Of a stretch of 64,000 nt of DNA, positions 1-8,326 are shown one piece after another (the stretch's first letter is position 1; each line of letters starts with the position of its first letter). Location: positions 1-64,000 of the forward strand of contig NZ_JACHHA010000010.1 of the NCBI RefSeq assembly GCF_014202495.1, written 5' to 3'. The stretch is from Cerasibacillus quisquiliarum. Its GTDB lineage: Bacteria; Bacillota; Bacilli; Bacillales; Amphibacillaceae. The notes under the pieces were generated by a model, which was given only the letters and a program-made list of their open reading frames with translations, did not search any database and was not told where the DNA came from. The position numbers and the translations under genes were made by a program.

Positions 1-12
1 CTCAAATAACCA

Positions 13-68
13 TAAAAAGGCGTGGGGCCTACACTTTTTTAGTGTAAGCTCCCACGCCTTAGTTTTTA
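13..68. terminator. Strong hairpin, probable bidirectional terminator
   Basis: AAGGCGTGGG and TACACT are mirrored by AGTGTA and CCCACGCCTT, giving a long two-part stem flanked by A and T runs. It lies downstream of arsC on the minus strand and could also end a gene left of the window. Confidence 0.7.
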
Positions 69-71
69 TTT

Positions 72-101
72 ACTGGGGTTTTGTCCCAGCCTCTTCTTTT
101 T
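72..101 (-). repeat. GAGGCTGGGACAAAAC element, copy 1
   Basis: Directly after the arsC stop, the minus strand reads GAGGCTGGGACAAAACC followed by the hairpin at 13-68. The same core follows the htrB stop at 9731-9752. This is a dispersed repeat placed at gene 3' ends. I recall similar GGCTGGGACA elements in Bacillales and staphylococci. Confidence 0.6.
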
Positions 102-521
102 TTATTCTCCTATTCCTTTGAATGTTTTGATGCGTTCTTCTATGGCATCCCTTACCTCTTGAAAAACACGCCACTTTTCAGCTTCTGTTCCCGTTGCTTT
201 TGCTGGATCGGGAAAACCCCAGTGATTTTTTTTGACGTGAGCCGGGGTGACTGGACAACTTTCTAATGCATCATCACATAGTGTAATAACAAGTGAAGCG
301 TTATTAAGCGTATGTTCATCAACCACAGATGACTTTTGCTTTGAAATATCAATACCTACTTCTTGCATCGCCTTTACTGCTAAAGGATTTAAACCATGCG
401 CCTCAATGCCAGCACTTCTAACATCCCATTCTTCACTTAAATATTTCTTTCCAAATCCTTCTGCCATTTGACTACGACAAGAATTACCAGTACAAAGAAA
501 ATAAAGTATAGGTTTACCCAT
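102..521 (-). CDS. arsC: Arsenate reductase, thioredoxin-coupled
   Basis: Reduces arsenate to arsenite in the cytoplasm so that ArsB can export it. The 139-residue protein has the low-molecular-weight tyrosine phosphatase fold with the P-loop CTGNSCR at residues 10-16. The three redox cysteines C10, C82 and C89 and the general-acid Asp105 (FPDPA) fall at the same positions as in the S. aureus pI258 enzyme, so it should be active and recycled by thioredoxin. It is the last gene of arsRBC, 13 bp after arsB, with a good AGGAGG-type ribosome site. ArsR repression is inferred from the operon. Confidence 0.95.
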   Translation of the reverse strand: MGKPILYFLCTGNSCRSQMAEGFGKKYLSEEWDVRSAGIEAHGLNPLAVKAMQEVGIDISKQKSSVVDEHTLNNASLVITLCDDALESCPVTPAHVKKNHWGFPDPAKATGTEAEKWRVFQEVRDAIEERIKTFKGIGE

Positions 522-534
522 CCTTTCCCTCCTC

Positions 535-1833
535 TTAAAAAATGACTAATGTGATATATAGACCCATTAATGTGATGAATAATGTTGGAATCGTTAAGAT
601 CATCCCTACTTTAAAGTAATATCCCCACGAAATATGAACATCTTTCGTTTTTAGAACATGTAACCATAATAATGTAGCGAGTGAACCGATGGGTGTTATC
701 TTCGGTCCTAAATCACTGCCGATCACATTGGCATAAATGAGTGCTTCTTTCATAACTCCAGTTGCATTCGTCTCAGCAATAGCAAGCGCATCAATCATAA
801 CAGTCGGCATATTATTCATAACCGATGACAAGATGGCAGCGATAAATCCCATGACAATAGTTGCAACAAACATGCCTTGATCAACAGCAACTTGAATAAC
901 ATCAGCTAATACAGTTGTTAGTCCAACATTTCGTAAGCCATATACGACGACATACATCCCAATGGAAAAGAAAACGATGTTCCATGGTGCGTTTTTTATA
1001 ATACGAACAGGTTCTACTGTCTCACTATTTTTTCCTAATAATAAAAATAAAATAGCAATCGTCCCTGCTATAAATGATACCGAGATTCCCAAATATTCAC
1101 TCGTAAAATAACCCGTTAACAATAATAATAAAATGACCCAGGATAACTGAAACATCCGTTTATCTTTAATGGCAGTATGTGGCATCGCTAATTCATTGAC
1201 ATCATAGGTTTTTGGAATATCTTTTCGAAAAAACAAATAAAGCACCACAATACTAGCAATTAAAGAGAATAGATTAGGAATAATCATTCTAGACGCATAT
1301 TCAACAAATCCAATTGAAAAAAAGTCAGCAGAAACAATGTTTACTAAGTTACTAACGATAAAAGGAAGCGATGTCGTATCAGCAATAAATCCACTCGCCA
1401 TAATAAACGGCAAGATGAACACGTCCTTAAATCGTAAAGCTCTAACCATTGCTAATACAATCGGAGTTAAAATGAGTGCTGCACCATCATTAGCAAATAA
1501 AGCCGCTACTAGAGCTCCTAAAATGGAGATGTAAATAAACATTTTTACACCACTGCCATTTGCTAGACGAGCCATATGTAAGGCAGCCCATTCAAAAAAG
1601 CCAATTTCATCTAATACGAGGGAAATGATAATAATTGCCACAAACGCTAATGTTGCGTTCCATACAATATTTGTAACGTCTTTTACATCTGCCAATGTTA
1701 CGACACCAAATAATAGAGCTAAAATAGCTCCCCCAATCGCTATATAACCAATTCCAAGATTTTTGGGTTGCCAAATAACGAGAATAAGTGTCATAAAAAA
1801 TATAATAATTGCCATGATTATTGCTATATCCAT
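535..1833 (-). CDS. arsB: Arsenite efflux permease ArsB
   Basis: Integral membrane pump that expels arsenite and antimonite. The 432 residues contain roughly 11-12 hydrophobic segments, with ArsB-type signatures [12 protein letters not shown] near residue 115 and [11 protein letters not shown] near 343. This is ArsB, not the shorter ACR3 type. No arsA ATPase is present, so it should run on the proton-motive force. The frame opens six bases earlier at a TTG, but GGAGG sits seven bases before the ATG at 1833, which I chose. It lies between arsR and arsC in one operon. Confidence 0.93.
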   Translation of the reverse strand: MDIAIIMAIIIFFMTLILVIWQPKNLGIGYIAIGGAILALLFGVVTLADVKDVTNIVWNATLAFVAIIIISLVLDEIGFFEWAALHMARLANGSGVKMFIYISILGALVAALFANDGAALILTPIVLAMVRALRFKDVFILPFIMASGFIADTTSLPFIVSNLVNIVSADFFSIGFVEYASRMIIPNLFSLIASIVVLYLFFRKDIPKTYDVNELAMPHTAIKDKRMFQLSWVILLLLLTGYFTSEYLGISVSFIAGTIAILFLLLGKNSETVEPVRIIKNAPWNIVFFSIGMYVVVYGLRNVGLTTVLADVIQVAVDQGMFVATIVMGFIAAILSSVMNNMPTVMIDALAIAETNATGVMKEALIYANVIGSDLGPKITPIGSLATLLWLHVLKTKDVHISWGYYFKVGMILTIPTLFITLMGLYITLVIF

Positions 1834-1855
1834 ATACAATCCTCCATCATTTACA

Positions 1856-2188
1856 TTAACAAATTGTAATATTGTCTATTTTCTTTAATAATTCATATGG
1901 AACTGGAATTTGCTTAAGAATGTGATCGATAAAGGGATACTCATTCGATTCTTTATTTAATTCATAATACACCCATTTTCCACGACGCTCTTCATTAACT
2001 AAATTTGCATCACGTAATCTTCTAAGATGCTGACTAATAGCGGGCTGAGACATATTTAATACTGAGACAAGTTCACAAACACAACATTCTTTCTGTTGAA
2101 TAAGCTTTAAAATCATTAATCGCGTTTTATCTCCAAGTAATTTCAAAACAGGTACAATCGTATCAATATCCATTACTTTCGTAGCCAA
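1856..2188 (-). CDS. arsR: ArsR-family arsenic-responsive repressor
   Basis: Metalloregulator of the ars operon; binding of As(III) or Sb(III) releases it from the operator. The 110-residue winged-helix protein carries the ECCVCEL metal site (residues about 35-41) leading into the recognition helix [12 protein letters not shown]. It probably starts at a TTG (2188-2186), because GGAG sits about ten bases upstream; the first in-frame ATG (2173) has no ribosome site. It is the promoter-proximal gene of arsRBC, with a palindromic operator just upstream at 2208-2229. Confidence 0.92.
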   Translation of the reverse strand: MATKVMDIDTIVPVLKLLGDKTRLMILKLIQQKECCVCELVSVLNMSQPAISQHLRRLRDANLVNEERRGKWVYYELNKESNEYPFIDHILKQIPVPYELLKKIDNITIC

Positions 2189-2207
2189 TTATGTACATCT
2201 CCTTTTT

Positions 2208-2229
2208 CATATAATCAAATAATTATATG
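2208..2229 (-). promoter_or_regulatory. Probable ArsR operator
   Basis: Perfect 8-bp arms CATATAAT and ATTATATG with a 6-bp spacer lie 20 bp upstream of arsR. The AT-rich TCAAATAATTA-type core is typical of ArsR/SmtB operators. It should mediate autorepression. Confidence 0.65.
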
Positions 2230-2449
2230 ATGATATTATAAATTGAAATGACCTAATAAACAAGAAGACAGAACACCAGAAGTCATTAACGAAGCCGCTT
2301 GATATACAAGGAATATTTATAAAACTGATTTTACGTCGGTCTTAATAATCTTGGGTATTCAGATTATGGTGTGGAAGACTACACTCTAAAACTTGAATAA
2401 ATACTAAGTTTCTGTAAAATTTTAAAAAATTAAATAAGGAAAATGTTTT

Positions 2450-2527
2450 CTAGGGTTCGGTAACAAGTATGTTAGTCTGGTCCAAGAGAAAACTCACAGC
2501 TCATCTGTATCACGAAAGCCTGGGAGA
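2450..2527 (+). ncRNA. Decayed guanidine-I (ykkC) riboswitch
   Basis: Blocks of the ykkC/guanidine-I aptamer appear in the right order: CTAGGGTTCGG, TCTGGTCCAAGAGAAA, then ATCACGAAAGCCTGGGAGA. Against the consensus as I remember it, the first block lacks one C (GGTTCCG), GGTCCGAGAG has become GGTCCAAGAG, and the ACACGGAGGGATAAAAGCC stretch is shortened. The ykkC/ykkD remnants follow at once, which supports the identification. The aptamer is probably non-functional. Confidence 0.75.
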
Positions 2528-2539
2528 AACTGTTTAACA

Positions 2540-2858
2540 GTTATCGCCGCTTTTTTTGAGGTATCTTGGTTAATTGAATTAAAACACACTGATGATTTTT
2601 GGACTTGGAGTGGAACAATTATTGTAATTATCATCAGTTTTTATTTAATGATTATGACACGTAGAAAACTCCCTGTTGCAACGTTCTATACATTATTTGT
2701 AAGATTGGGTACAGCAGGGAAGATTTTTTCAGATGTCGTATTTTTTCGTGAAAACATTTAAAGTAACAAAGATTATATTGATTTTAGTTTTATTAGCAGG
2801 GGTAATTGGTTTAAAATTAGTTACTAAAAACAATGTTCAAGAAGGTGTTGAACCTTAA
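2540..2858 (+). pseudogene. ykkC: Broken ykkC-like SMR guanidine exporter subunit
   Basis: Reading from 2540 gives VIAAFFEVSWLIELKH, then WTWSGTIIVIIISFYL and LPVATFYTLFVRLGTAG, all close to B. subtilis YkkC. The first six or so codons, start codon and ribosome site are missing. A one-base frameshift near 2760 separates DVVFFRENI from KVTKIILILVLLAGVIGLKL, after which the C-terminus ends in TAA at 2856-2858. It would have encoded one half of a paired small multidrug resistance guanidinium exporter. It lies directly behind the decayed riboswitch. Confidence 0.8.
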
Positions 2859-3168
2859 TGACATAGGTTACTTTAGTAGTTACAAGTTTATTTGAAATGT
2901 TTGGTGTTTCAATGATAATTTAATTGCATAAAGATCATAATTTGGAGTCTGTAATACTGCTAATTCTTGCATTTGGAGCAAGTTTTGTATTTCTTGCACA
3001 TGCAATGAAATCATCTATATGGACTATATGCAATCTGGACAGGGTATGGGTACTTCAGGAGGAGCGTTATTAGGAATGATATTATATGGCGAATCAAAAG
3101 ACTGGAAAAGAATAGTTTTTATAACAATGGTATTAGGATCAGCAGTTGGTTTAAAGCTAGTCTCGTAA
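2858..3168 (+). pseudogene. ykkD: Broken ykkD-like SMR guanidine exporter subunit
   Basis: The ATG overlaps the ykkC stop, the arrangement of an intact ykkCD pair. Codon 3 is TAG, a second stop (TAA) follows GVSMII, and a frameshift lies near 3027 (SSIWT then YAIWTG). The C-terminus reads GTSGGALLGMILYGESKDWK and ends VGLKLVS, nearly identical in pattern to B. subtilis YkkD. Several independent lesions show long inactivation. Confidence 0.82.
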
Positions 3169-3180
3169 AAGAGAAATACC

Positions 3181-3420
3181 TTGGTAAATATGGAAAAAGA
3201 GATATTCAACTACTTCATTTCTCCCATTACAAACTCCTATATAGAGTCTCTAAATCGTTTAATTAAAACAATGAAACATATTGGGGCGTGGATACTCTTT
3301 TGAAACACTTAGAGCTTTTGAGATTTACCTGAATAGCATGCAAAACGAAATAAGCGAAGAAACTTATCCGGTTTTCCCTCTTGTTCCAATCTGCGTATTT
3401 TTTAAAAAAGCTGTTCAGAT
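3181..3420 (+). pseudogene. ISL3-family transposase C-terminal remnant
   Basis: One frame reads EIFNYFISPITNSYIESLNR then LIKTMKHIG up to about 3284. A neighbouring frame continues GRGYSFETLRA. Together they match the C-terminal signature of ISL3-type DDE transposases (ITNxxxExLNxxIK...GRGYSFExLRAK). The rest of the gene and both ends are gone, so it cannot move. It sits among other pseudogenes. Confidence 0.65.
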
Positions 3421-3473
3421 GATTGGATCATCTTTGATCTTCAATACATTGTGTTGTTATAATTTTCCTCTGT

Positions 3474-3600
3474 GAGAGGATGTATTGAAGGATCAATGTA
3501 GCCTCTCATTTGGAGTTTTAGACACGAGAGGTCACATTGAAGGATCAATAAGGTGTCTCATTGCGTACTTTCACTGCGAGAGTACATGTTGACCCTTAAA
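3474..3600. repeat. Three degenerate hairpin units at 52-bp spacing
   Basis: GAGAG-starting units begin at 3474, 3526 and 3578. The first two share ATTGAAGGATCAAT at their centre, with flanks that pair imperfectly (GAGAGG with CCTCTC). The third is more diverged. An inverted copy of the centre lies at 3433-3452. No coding potential was seen. Confidence 0.6.
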
Positions 3601-3645
3601 TATTCGCCACAAATTATCTTAGACAAGACTAACCATAAGAAGTAG

Positions 3646-3981
3646 TCAATCCCAAACTTGCAGATCAAATGTGATGAGGCGTTGACCGAGTTCCATTCTA
3701 TCTCCTTGTTCGACATGAGCCTAAAAGCCTCCTCCTTTTAAAACGACTGTTTCTAAACCAGTGTGAATAAGAACTTCTACACCAGCATCAATTTTTAAAC
3801 CGCTGGCATGTTTTGTGGGGAAAAGGGAAACCACTTCATCATCTTCTTGTATCATCGCTATCCCATCCCCTACTATTTTTTCTAAAAACGTTGGATCCAG
3901 AACCGTTTCCAGTTGTTGAACCGTTCCATTTAAAGGCGCATAAATAACGTATTGGCTATCCACATTTTGTTTATTAGCCAT
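3646..3981 (-). pseudogene. PTS glucose-type EIIA domain, nonsense-mutated
   Basis: The open part (3721-3981, 86 residues) reads VIYAPLNGTVQQLETVLDPT, then FPTKHASGLK and VLIHTGLETV, the two His-containing motifs of EIIA-Glc domains. A TAG at 3723-3721 interrupts the frame. Readthrough continues AHVEQGDRMELGQRLITFDL, the normal family C-terminus, to a TGA at 3646. About a dozen residues are also missing before VVSLFPTKHA. An intact version would accept phosphate from HPr for sugar uptake. The truncated protein is unlikely to work. Confidence 0.82.
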
Positions 3982-4131
3982 ATCAAGTACTTCCCATATA
4001 ATATATTAACTTGTATAGGCATCTTATAATTCAGTTTTAACCTGTATATACATGTTCGGCAACAATATTATAGAAGCCACCATCTTTTATAAGAACGCTT
4101 TAAATTATGTTACCCAAACTTCACGATATCA

Positions 4132-4180
4132 CATAAAAAAATCGATATGTCTGAAAGTAAAAGGACATACCGATTTTATC
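4132..4180 (-). terminator. typA terminator
   Basis: Minus-strand stem AAAATCGGTATGTC / GACATATCGATTTT, with one mismatched pair, is followed by a T run just after typA. Confidence 0.75.
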
Positions 4181-4186
4181 TATTCA

Positions 4187-6013
4187 TTAACTTTTATTTC
4201 GTTTTGCTGCTTTTTCACGTTCTGATTTATTTAAAATTTTCTTCCGTAAACGAATGGATTCTGGTGTTACTTCACAATACTCATCATCATTTAAATATTG
4301 TAAAGCTTCCTCTAAAGACATATCGCGTGTTTTTCGAATCGTAACCGTTTGGTCTTTATTAGCGGAACGCATATTCGTTAAATGTTTCTCTCTCGTAATA
4401 TTTACGGTTAAATCATTTTCACGGTTATGTTCTCCAACTATCATCCCAGCATAAACTTCTGTACCAGGTTCAACAAATATAACACCACGATCTTCTAATT
4501 GCATAATTCCGTAAGTTGATGCTTTTCCAGTTTCAAGGGCAACTAAAGCCCCTTGACGACGACCACCAAGCTGTCCAGGTGTAACCGGTTGGTATGAATC
4601 AAACGTATGATTAAAAATACCATAACCTTGTGTTTGTGTCATAAATTCCATAGCGTAACCGATTAAGCCACGGGATGGGACCTTGAATTCAAGGCGCACT
4701 TGACCGTTACCGTAATTAATCATATCTAGCATTTCGCCTTTTCTCGAACCGAGAGATTCCATAACAGTCCCTGTATATTCTTCTGGTACATCAATTTGTA
4801 CGCGTTCAACGGGCTCATATTTCACACCATCGATTTCTTTTATAATAACTTTCGGTTTAGATAGTTGTAGCTCATAACCTTCACGACGCATATTTTCTAT
4901 TAATATGGATAAATGTAATTCCCCACGACCTGATACAATCCATGCATCAGGTGATTCGGTCGGTTCCACACGAAGACTCACATCTGTTTCTAACTGTTTC
5001 ATTAATCGTTCCTTTATTTGACGTGAGGTAATATACTTTCCTTCCTTGCCAGCAAACGGGCTATTATTGACGACAAAGGTCATCTGTAACGTTGGCTCAT
5101 CAATACGGACTTCTGGCAAGGCCTCTAAATGATCTGGTGGACAAATCGTTTCACCAACATTTAAATCGTCCATACCTGATAAGGCAACAATGTCACCGGC
5201 TTTTGCTTCTTTAATTTCAATCCGCTTCAAACCAATAAATCCAAACAATTTCGTGACGCGGAAAGATTTTGTCGAGCCATCGTTTTTCATAACAACGACT
5301 TGTTCACCGACACGAATTCTCCCACGAAAGATGCGTCCAATTCCAATTCGTCCAACATAATCATTATAGTCTAGTAATGAAACTTGAAATTGTAATGGCT
5401 CTTCGCTTTTAGCCTTAGGAGCAGGAATATGTTCTAATATCGTTTTAAAAACAGGATCCATTGTTTTTGCTTGATCGTTTGGTTCCAGTCCTGATGTACC
5501 GTGCAATGCAGAAGCATAGACAACTGGAAATTCCACTTGCTCATCATCTGCACCTAAGTCAATAAACAAATCCAACACTTGGTCAATAACCTCATCCGGT
5601 CGTGCATTAGGGCGGTCTATTTTATTTAATACAACGATCGGTGTTAATTTTTGTTCCAATGCTTTCATTAATACGAAACGTGTTTGTGGCATCGTTCCTT
5701 CATAAGCATCAACTACAAGAATAACACCATCTACCATTCTTAAAATACGTTCAACTTCACCACCGAAATCAGCATGTCCCGGCGTATCAAGTATATTAAT
5801 CGTTGTACCTTTATATTTTACAGCCGTATTTTTAGCTAATATCGTAATGCCACGTTCTCTTTCAATCTCATCAGAGTCCATAACACGATCATCTACTTGT
5901 TCATGTTCATGGAATGTTCCTGAATACTTTAATAGCTGATCAACTAACGTTGTTTTTCCATGGTCTACATGTGCAATAATCGCAATATTACGTATATCTT
6001 CTCTTCGTTGCAC
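4187..6013 (-). CDS. typA: Translational GTPase TypA/BipA
   Basis: Ribosome-binding GTPase involved in ribosome assembly and stress or cold adaptation. In order it shows a G domain with AHVDHGKTT, DTPGHADF and NKIDR, EF-G-like domains II, III and V, and the BipA-specific C-terminal domain. The frame opens at a TTG at 6019, but AGGAG lies only two bases before it and eight bases before the GTG at 6013. I therefore start at 6013, giving 608 residues. It appears monocistronic with its own terminator. Confidence 0.95.
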   Translation of the reverse strand: MQRREDIRNIAIIAHVDHGKTTLVDQLLKYSGTFHEHEQVDDRVMDSDEIERERGITILAKNTAVKYKGTTINILDTPGHADFGGEVERILRMVDGVILVVDAYEGTMPQTRFVLMKALEQKLTPIVVLNKIDRPNARPDEVIDQVLDLFIDLGADDEQVEFPVVYASALHGTSGLEPNDQAKTMDPVFKTILEHIPAPKAKSEEPLQFQVSLLDYNDYVGRIGIGRIFRGRIRVGEQVVVMKNDGSTKSFRVTKLFGFIGLKRIEIKEAKAGDIVALSGMDDLNVGETICPPDHLEALPEVRIDEPTLQMTFVVNNSPFAGKEGKYITSRQIKERLMKQLETDVSLRVEPTESPDAWIVSGRGELHLSILIENMRREGYELQLSKPKVIIKEIDGVKYEPVERVQIDVPEEYTGTVMESLGSRKGEMLDMINYGNGQVRLEFKVPSRGLIGYAMEFMTQTQGYGIFNHTFDSYQPVTPGQLGGRRQGALVALETGKASTYGIMQLEDRGVIFVEPGTEVYAGMIVGEHNRENDLTVNITREKHLTNMRSANKDQTVTIRKTRDMSLEEALQYLNDDEYCEVTPESIRLRKKILNKSEREKAAKRNKS

Positions 6014-6093
6014 AGGCAACGCTCCTCTCTTTATAACAACTTAATTAGTATAGCACATCTCATATGCTACTAAAATATTTGCATTTAATAAAT

Positions 6094-7437
6094 TTATTTT
6101 TTTATCAGCTGGTGAAACATCATTTTAAACTTCGCTCCACCTAAGTCTGAATCATAGACTTCTATCTTACCATCTGAACGCTCGATAATCGCTCGTGAAA
6201 TAGCAAGTCCTAATCCTGTTTCTCCATGCTTACCTTTTACAAAACGTTGAAATATATGCGGTTTCAGTTCATCCGGAATACCTTGTCCATCATCTTCTAC
6301 AGTGATGATGACATGTTTATTATCTTCAGTGAGACGGATTCGCACAATGTCATGCGCATGACGAACACCGTTTATCGTTATATTTAACATCGCTCTTAAT
6401 AGTTTTTCTTGATCTGCTTTAACAATCAACCCTTTTGTAACAGCATAATCCAAAGTAATATTTTTATCATTAGCTAAAGGAATGACGCGATCAATCACTT
6501 GTTCAACGAGCTCTGCCATATGAACAGGTTCTTCTTGATAGACCGTTTTCTCACTTTCTAATTTCGCTAAAATAGTCATTTCATTGATAATTTTTTTCAA
6601 ACGTTTTACTTCAACAACCATGACTTCTAAGCCTTTTTCGGCTTCTGCTTGATCAAAGACACCTTCTTTGATCCCTTCCGCATAGCCTTGAATCGTCATT
6701 AACGGGGTTTTCAGTTCATGGCTAGCATTTTGAAAAAAAGTTTGCTGTGAATTGATATATCGTTCTAATTCATTCGCCATATGATAGACACCTTCTGCAA
6801 CTTCATGAATTTCCCCAGTCGCTTGTATCGGTTGGATCTCATTAAACTTTCGCTGTTCAATCTTTTTTACTTGATGTTTTAAGTGAGTCAGTGGTGTCAC
6901 CATTTTTCTCGTTAAAAAATAGCTCAATATAACAGCTACAATTGCCCCGATTAAAAACACAAGTAAAAGCCGAGTAAAAAAATCATGCTGAACAAGCTTC
7001 AAATCATGGAGCGGTGTTAATAATATAAGTTCCAATCCTGATGATCGTGGGTAAAAAAGAATACGGGATTGCACAAACTTATCATTGCGATAGCTCATTA
7101 ATTTTGCGTGCATATTGGAAAAGTCATTAGATTTTATAAATCCTTGAACGACTTGATCCGGCATCGTTGAATAAAGCACTTGATCCGACTCTCTATCATA
7201 TAAAAACATCTGTAAATCTTGTTCTTTAAGAAACGTATTAAACTGTTCAATATCTTTTTGGGTTTTATAGCGATCTGATAATACTTTTACAATAATTTGG
7301 CCTTTTTGTTCAAGTTGTCTTTGTTCATTTGAAATTAATAAATCCATGATAAGTGAATAAATGACAAAACCGGTAATCGCCATCATAATAATTAATAACA
7401 TCGTAAAAGCTGTGTTTAATTGGGCTTGAAGTTTCAT
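6094..7437 (-). CDS. cssS: Sensor histidine kinase, CssS-like
   Basis: Membrane kinase of a two-component system. It has a TM segment at about residues 8-30, an extracytoplasmic sensor region to about 155, a second TM at 157-178, HAMP, the phospho-acceptor helix FFQNASHELKTPLM near 237-250, and an ATPase domain with the DDGQGIPDELK and GLGLAIS motifs. Its ATG overlaps the cssR stop by four bases. Pairing with a CssR-like regulator and divergent htrB matches the B. subtilis secretion-stress locus, so misfolded exported protein is the likely signal. The Css assignment rests on the partner and context. Confidence 0.82.
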   Translation of the reverse strand: MKLQAQLNTAFTMLLIIMMAITGFVIYSLIMDLLISNEQRQLEQKGQIIVKVLSDRYKTQKDIEQFNTFLKEQDLQMFLYDRESDQVLYSTMPDQVVQGFIKSNDFSNMHAKLMSYRNDKFVQSRILFYPRSSGLELILLTPLHDLKLVQHDFFTRLLLVFLIGAIVAVILSYFLTRKMVTPLTHLKHQVKKIEQRKFNEIQPIQATGEIHEVAEGVYHMANELERYINSQQTFFQNASHELKTPLMTIQGYAEGIKEGVFDQAEAEKGLEVMVVEVKRLKKIINEMTILAKLESEKTVYQEEPVHMAELVEQVIDRVIPLANDKNITLDYAVTKGLIVKADQEKLLRAMLNITINGVRHAHDIVRIRLTEDNKHVIITVEDDGQGIPDELKPHIFQRFVKGKHGETGLGLAISRAIIERSDGKIEVYDSDLGGAKFKMMFHQLIKK

Positions 7438-8123
7438 GTGGGTTCCTCTTTATCTCTCAGGCGATAACCATAACCCCATACCGTCTCTAATGGTATATGA
7501 TTTAATTTTTTGCGAATACGTTTTACTAAATCATCAACAGCACGGTCACTGCCGAAGTAGTCTTCACCCCATACTTTAATAAGTAACTCTTCACGCGAGA
7601 AAGCCCGATTAACATTTTGTGATAATAATAGTAATAGGTCGAATTCCTTTGTCGTGACTTCTCGCTCTTTTCCTTTCCAGAACAGTCGCCGATCATGTTC
7701 ATAAATGAGTAAGTCTCCTACTTTTATACGATGATCATCCTTTTGTTTATGTTGAACGGTAGAATCCAGACGTTTAAATAGACGTTTAACCCGGGCAACG
7801 AGTTCGCGAGGGCTAAACGGTTTTGTTAAATAATCGTCTCCACCTAATTCCAATCCAAGAATCTTATCAATTTCTTCATCTTTTGCCGAAATGATAATGA
7901 TAGGAACATCACTTTCATTTCGAATTCGTTTACAAAATTCATACCCGTCCATTCCAGGTAACATAATATCTAAAATCCACATATCTGGAGGATTCTTTTT
8001 CCATAACTTCCAACCCGCTTCAGCTGAATCTAATAATGTCACATGATAGCCTGCTTTTTTTAAAAAAGCCGATACAATATTTTGGATATTCGTATCATCT
8101 TCAACTATACCGATATGCTTCAT
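7434..8123 (-). CDS. cssR: Response regulator, CssR-like
   Basis: OmpR/PhoB-type regulator of 229 residues. The receiver domain has acidic residues EDD near 8-10, the phospho-acceptor in WILDIMLPGMDGYEF (about residue 53) and the TKPF switch lysine. The winged-helix output domain holds KVWGEDYFGSDRAVDDLVKR and ends VWGYGYRL. This tail and the receiver core are very like B. subtilis CssR, which activates htrA/htrB during secretion stress. A GGAGGGTG ribosome site precedes the ATG. The adjacent divergent protease gene is the expected target. Confidence 0.85.
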   Translation of the reverse strand: MKHIGIVEDDTNIQNIVSAFLKKAGYHVTLLDSAEAGWKLWKKNPPDMWILDIMLPGMDGYEFCKRIRNESDVPIIIISAKDEEIDKILGLELGGDDYLTKPFSPRELVARVKRLFKRLDSTVQHKQKDDHRIKVGDLLIYEHDRRLFWKGKEREVTTKEFDLLLLLSQNVNRAFSREELLIKVWGEDYFGSDRAVDDLVKRIRKKLNHIPLETVWGYGYRLRDKEEPT

Positions 8124-8250
8124 CTAGTCACCCTCCATTCGGTCTTTACTTCTATTTTCCCATATTCAAACAGTAAATAACAACATTCGCATTTAACAGA
8201 CTCACATTTCCATACTTATTCCACAATTATACCAAATGAATACAAACTTC

Positions 8251-8280
8251 TTGATGTAAAATAACTATATAAGAGATAAT
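8251..8280 (+). promoter_or_regulatory. Candidate htrB promoter
   Basis: TTGATG and GATAAT separated by 18 bp lie 46 bp before the htrB start. The weak -35 fits a gene needing an activator such as CssR, which is inferred. Confidence 0.4.
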
Positions 8281-8326
8281 AATAGAGAATGACCTTTTTA
8301 TCTTTTATGAAGAAGGAGGCTTTTTC

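Noticed and set aside
3281-3475. 64-residue ORF as an intact gene
   Set aside because: Its start is the GRGYSFETLRA piece of the ISL3 transposase remnant.
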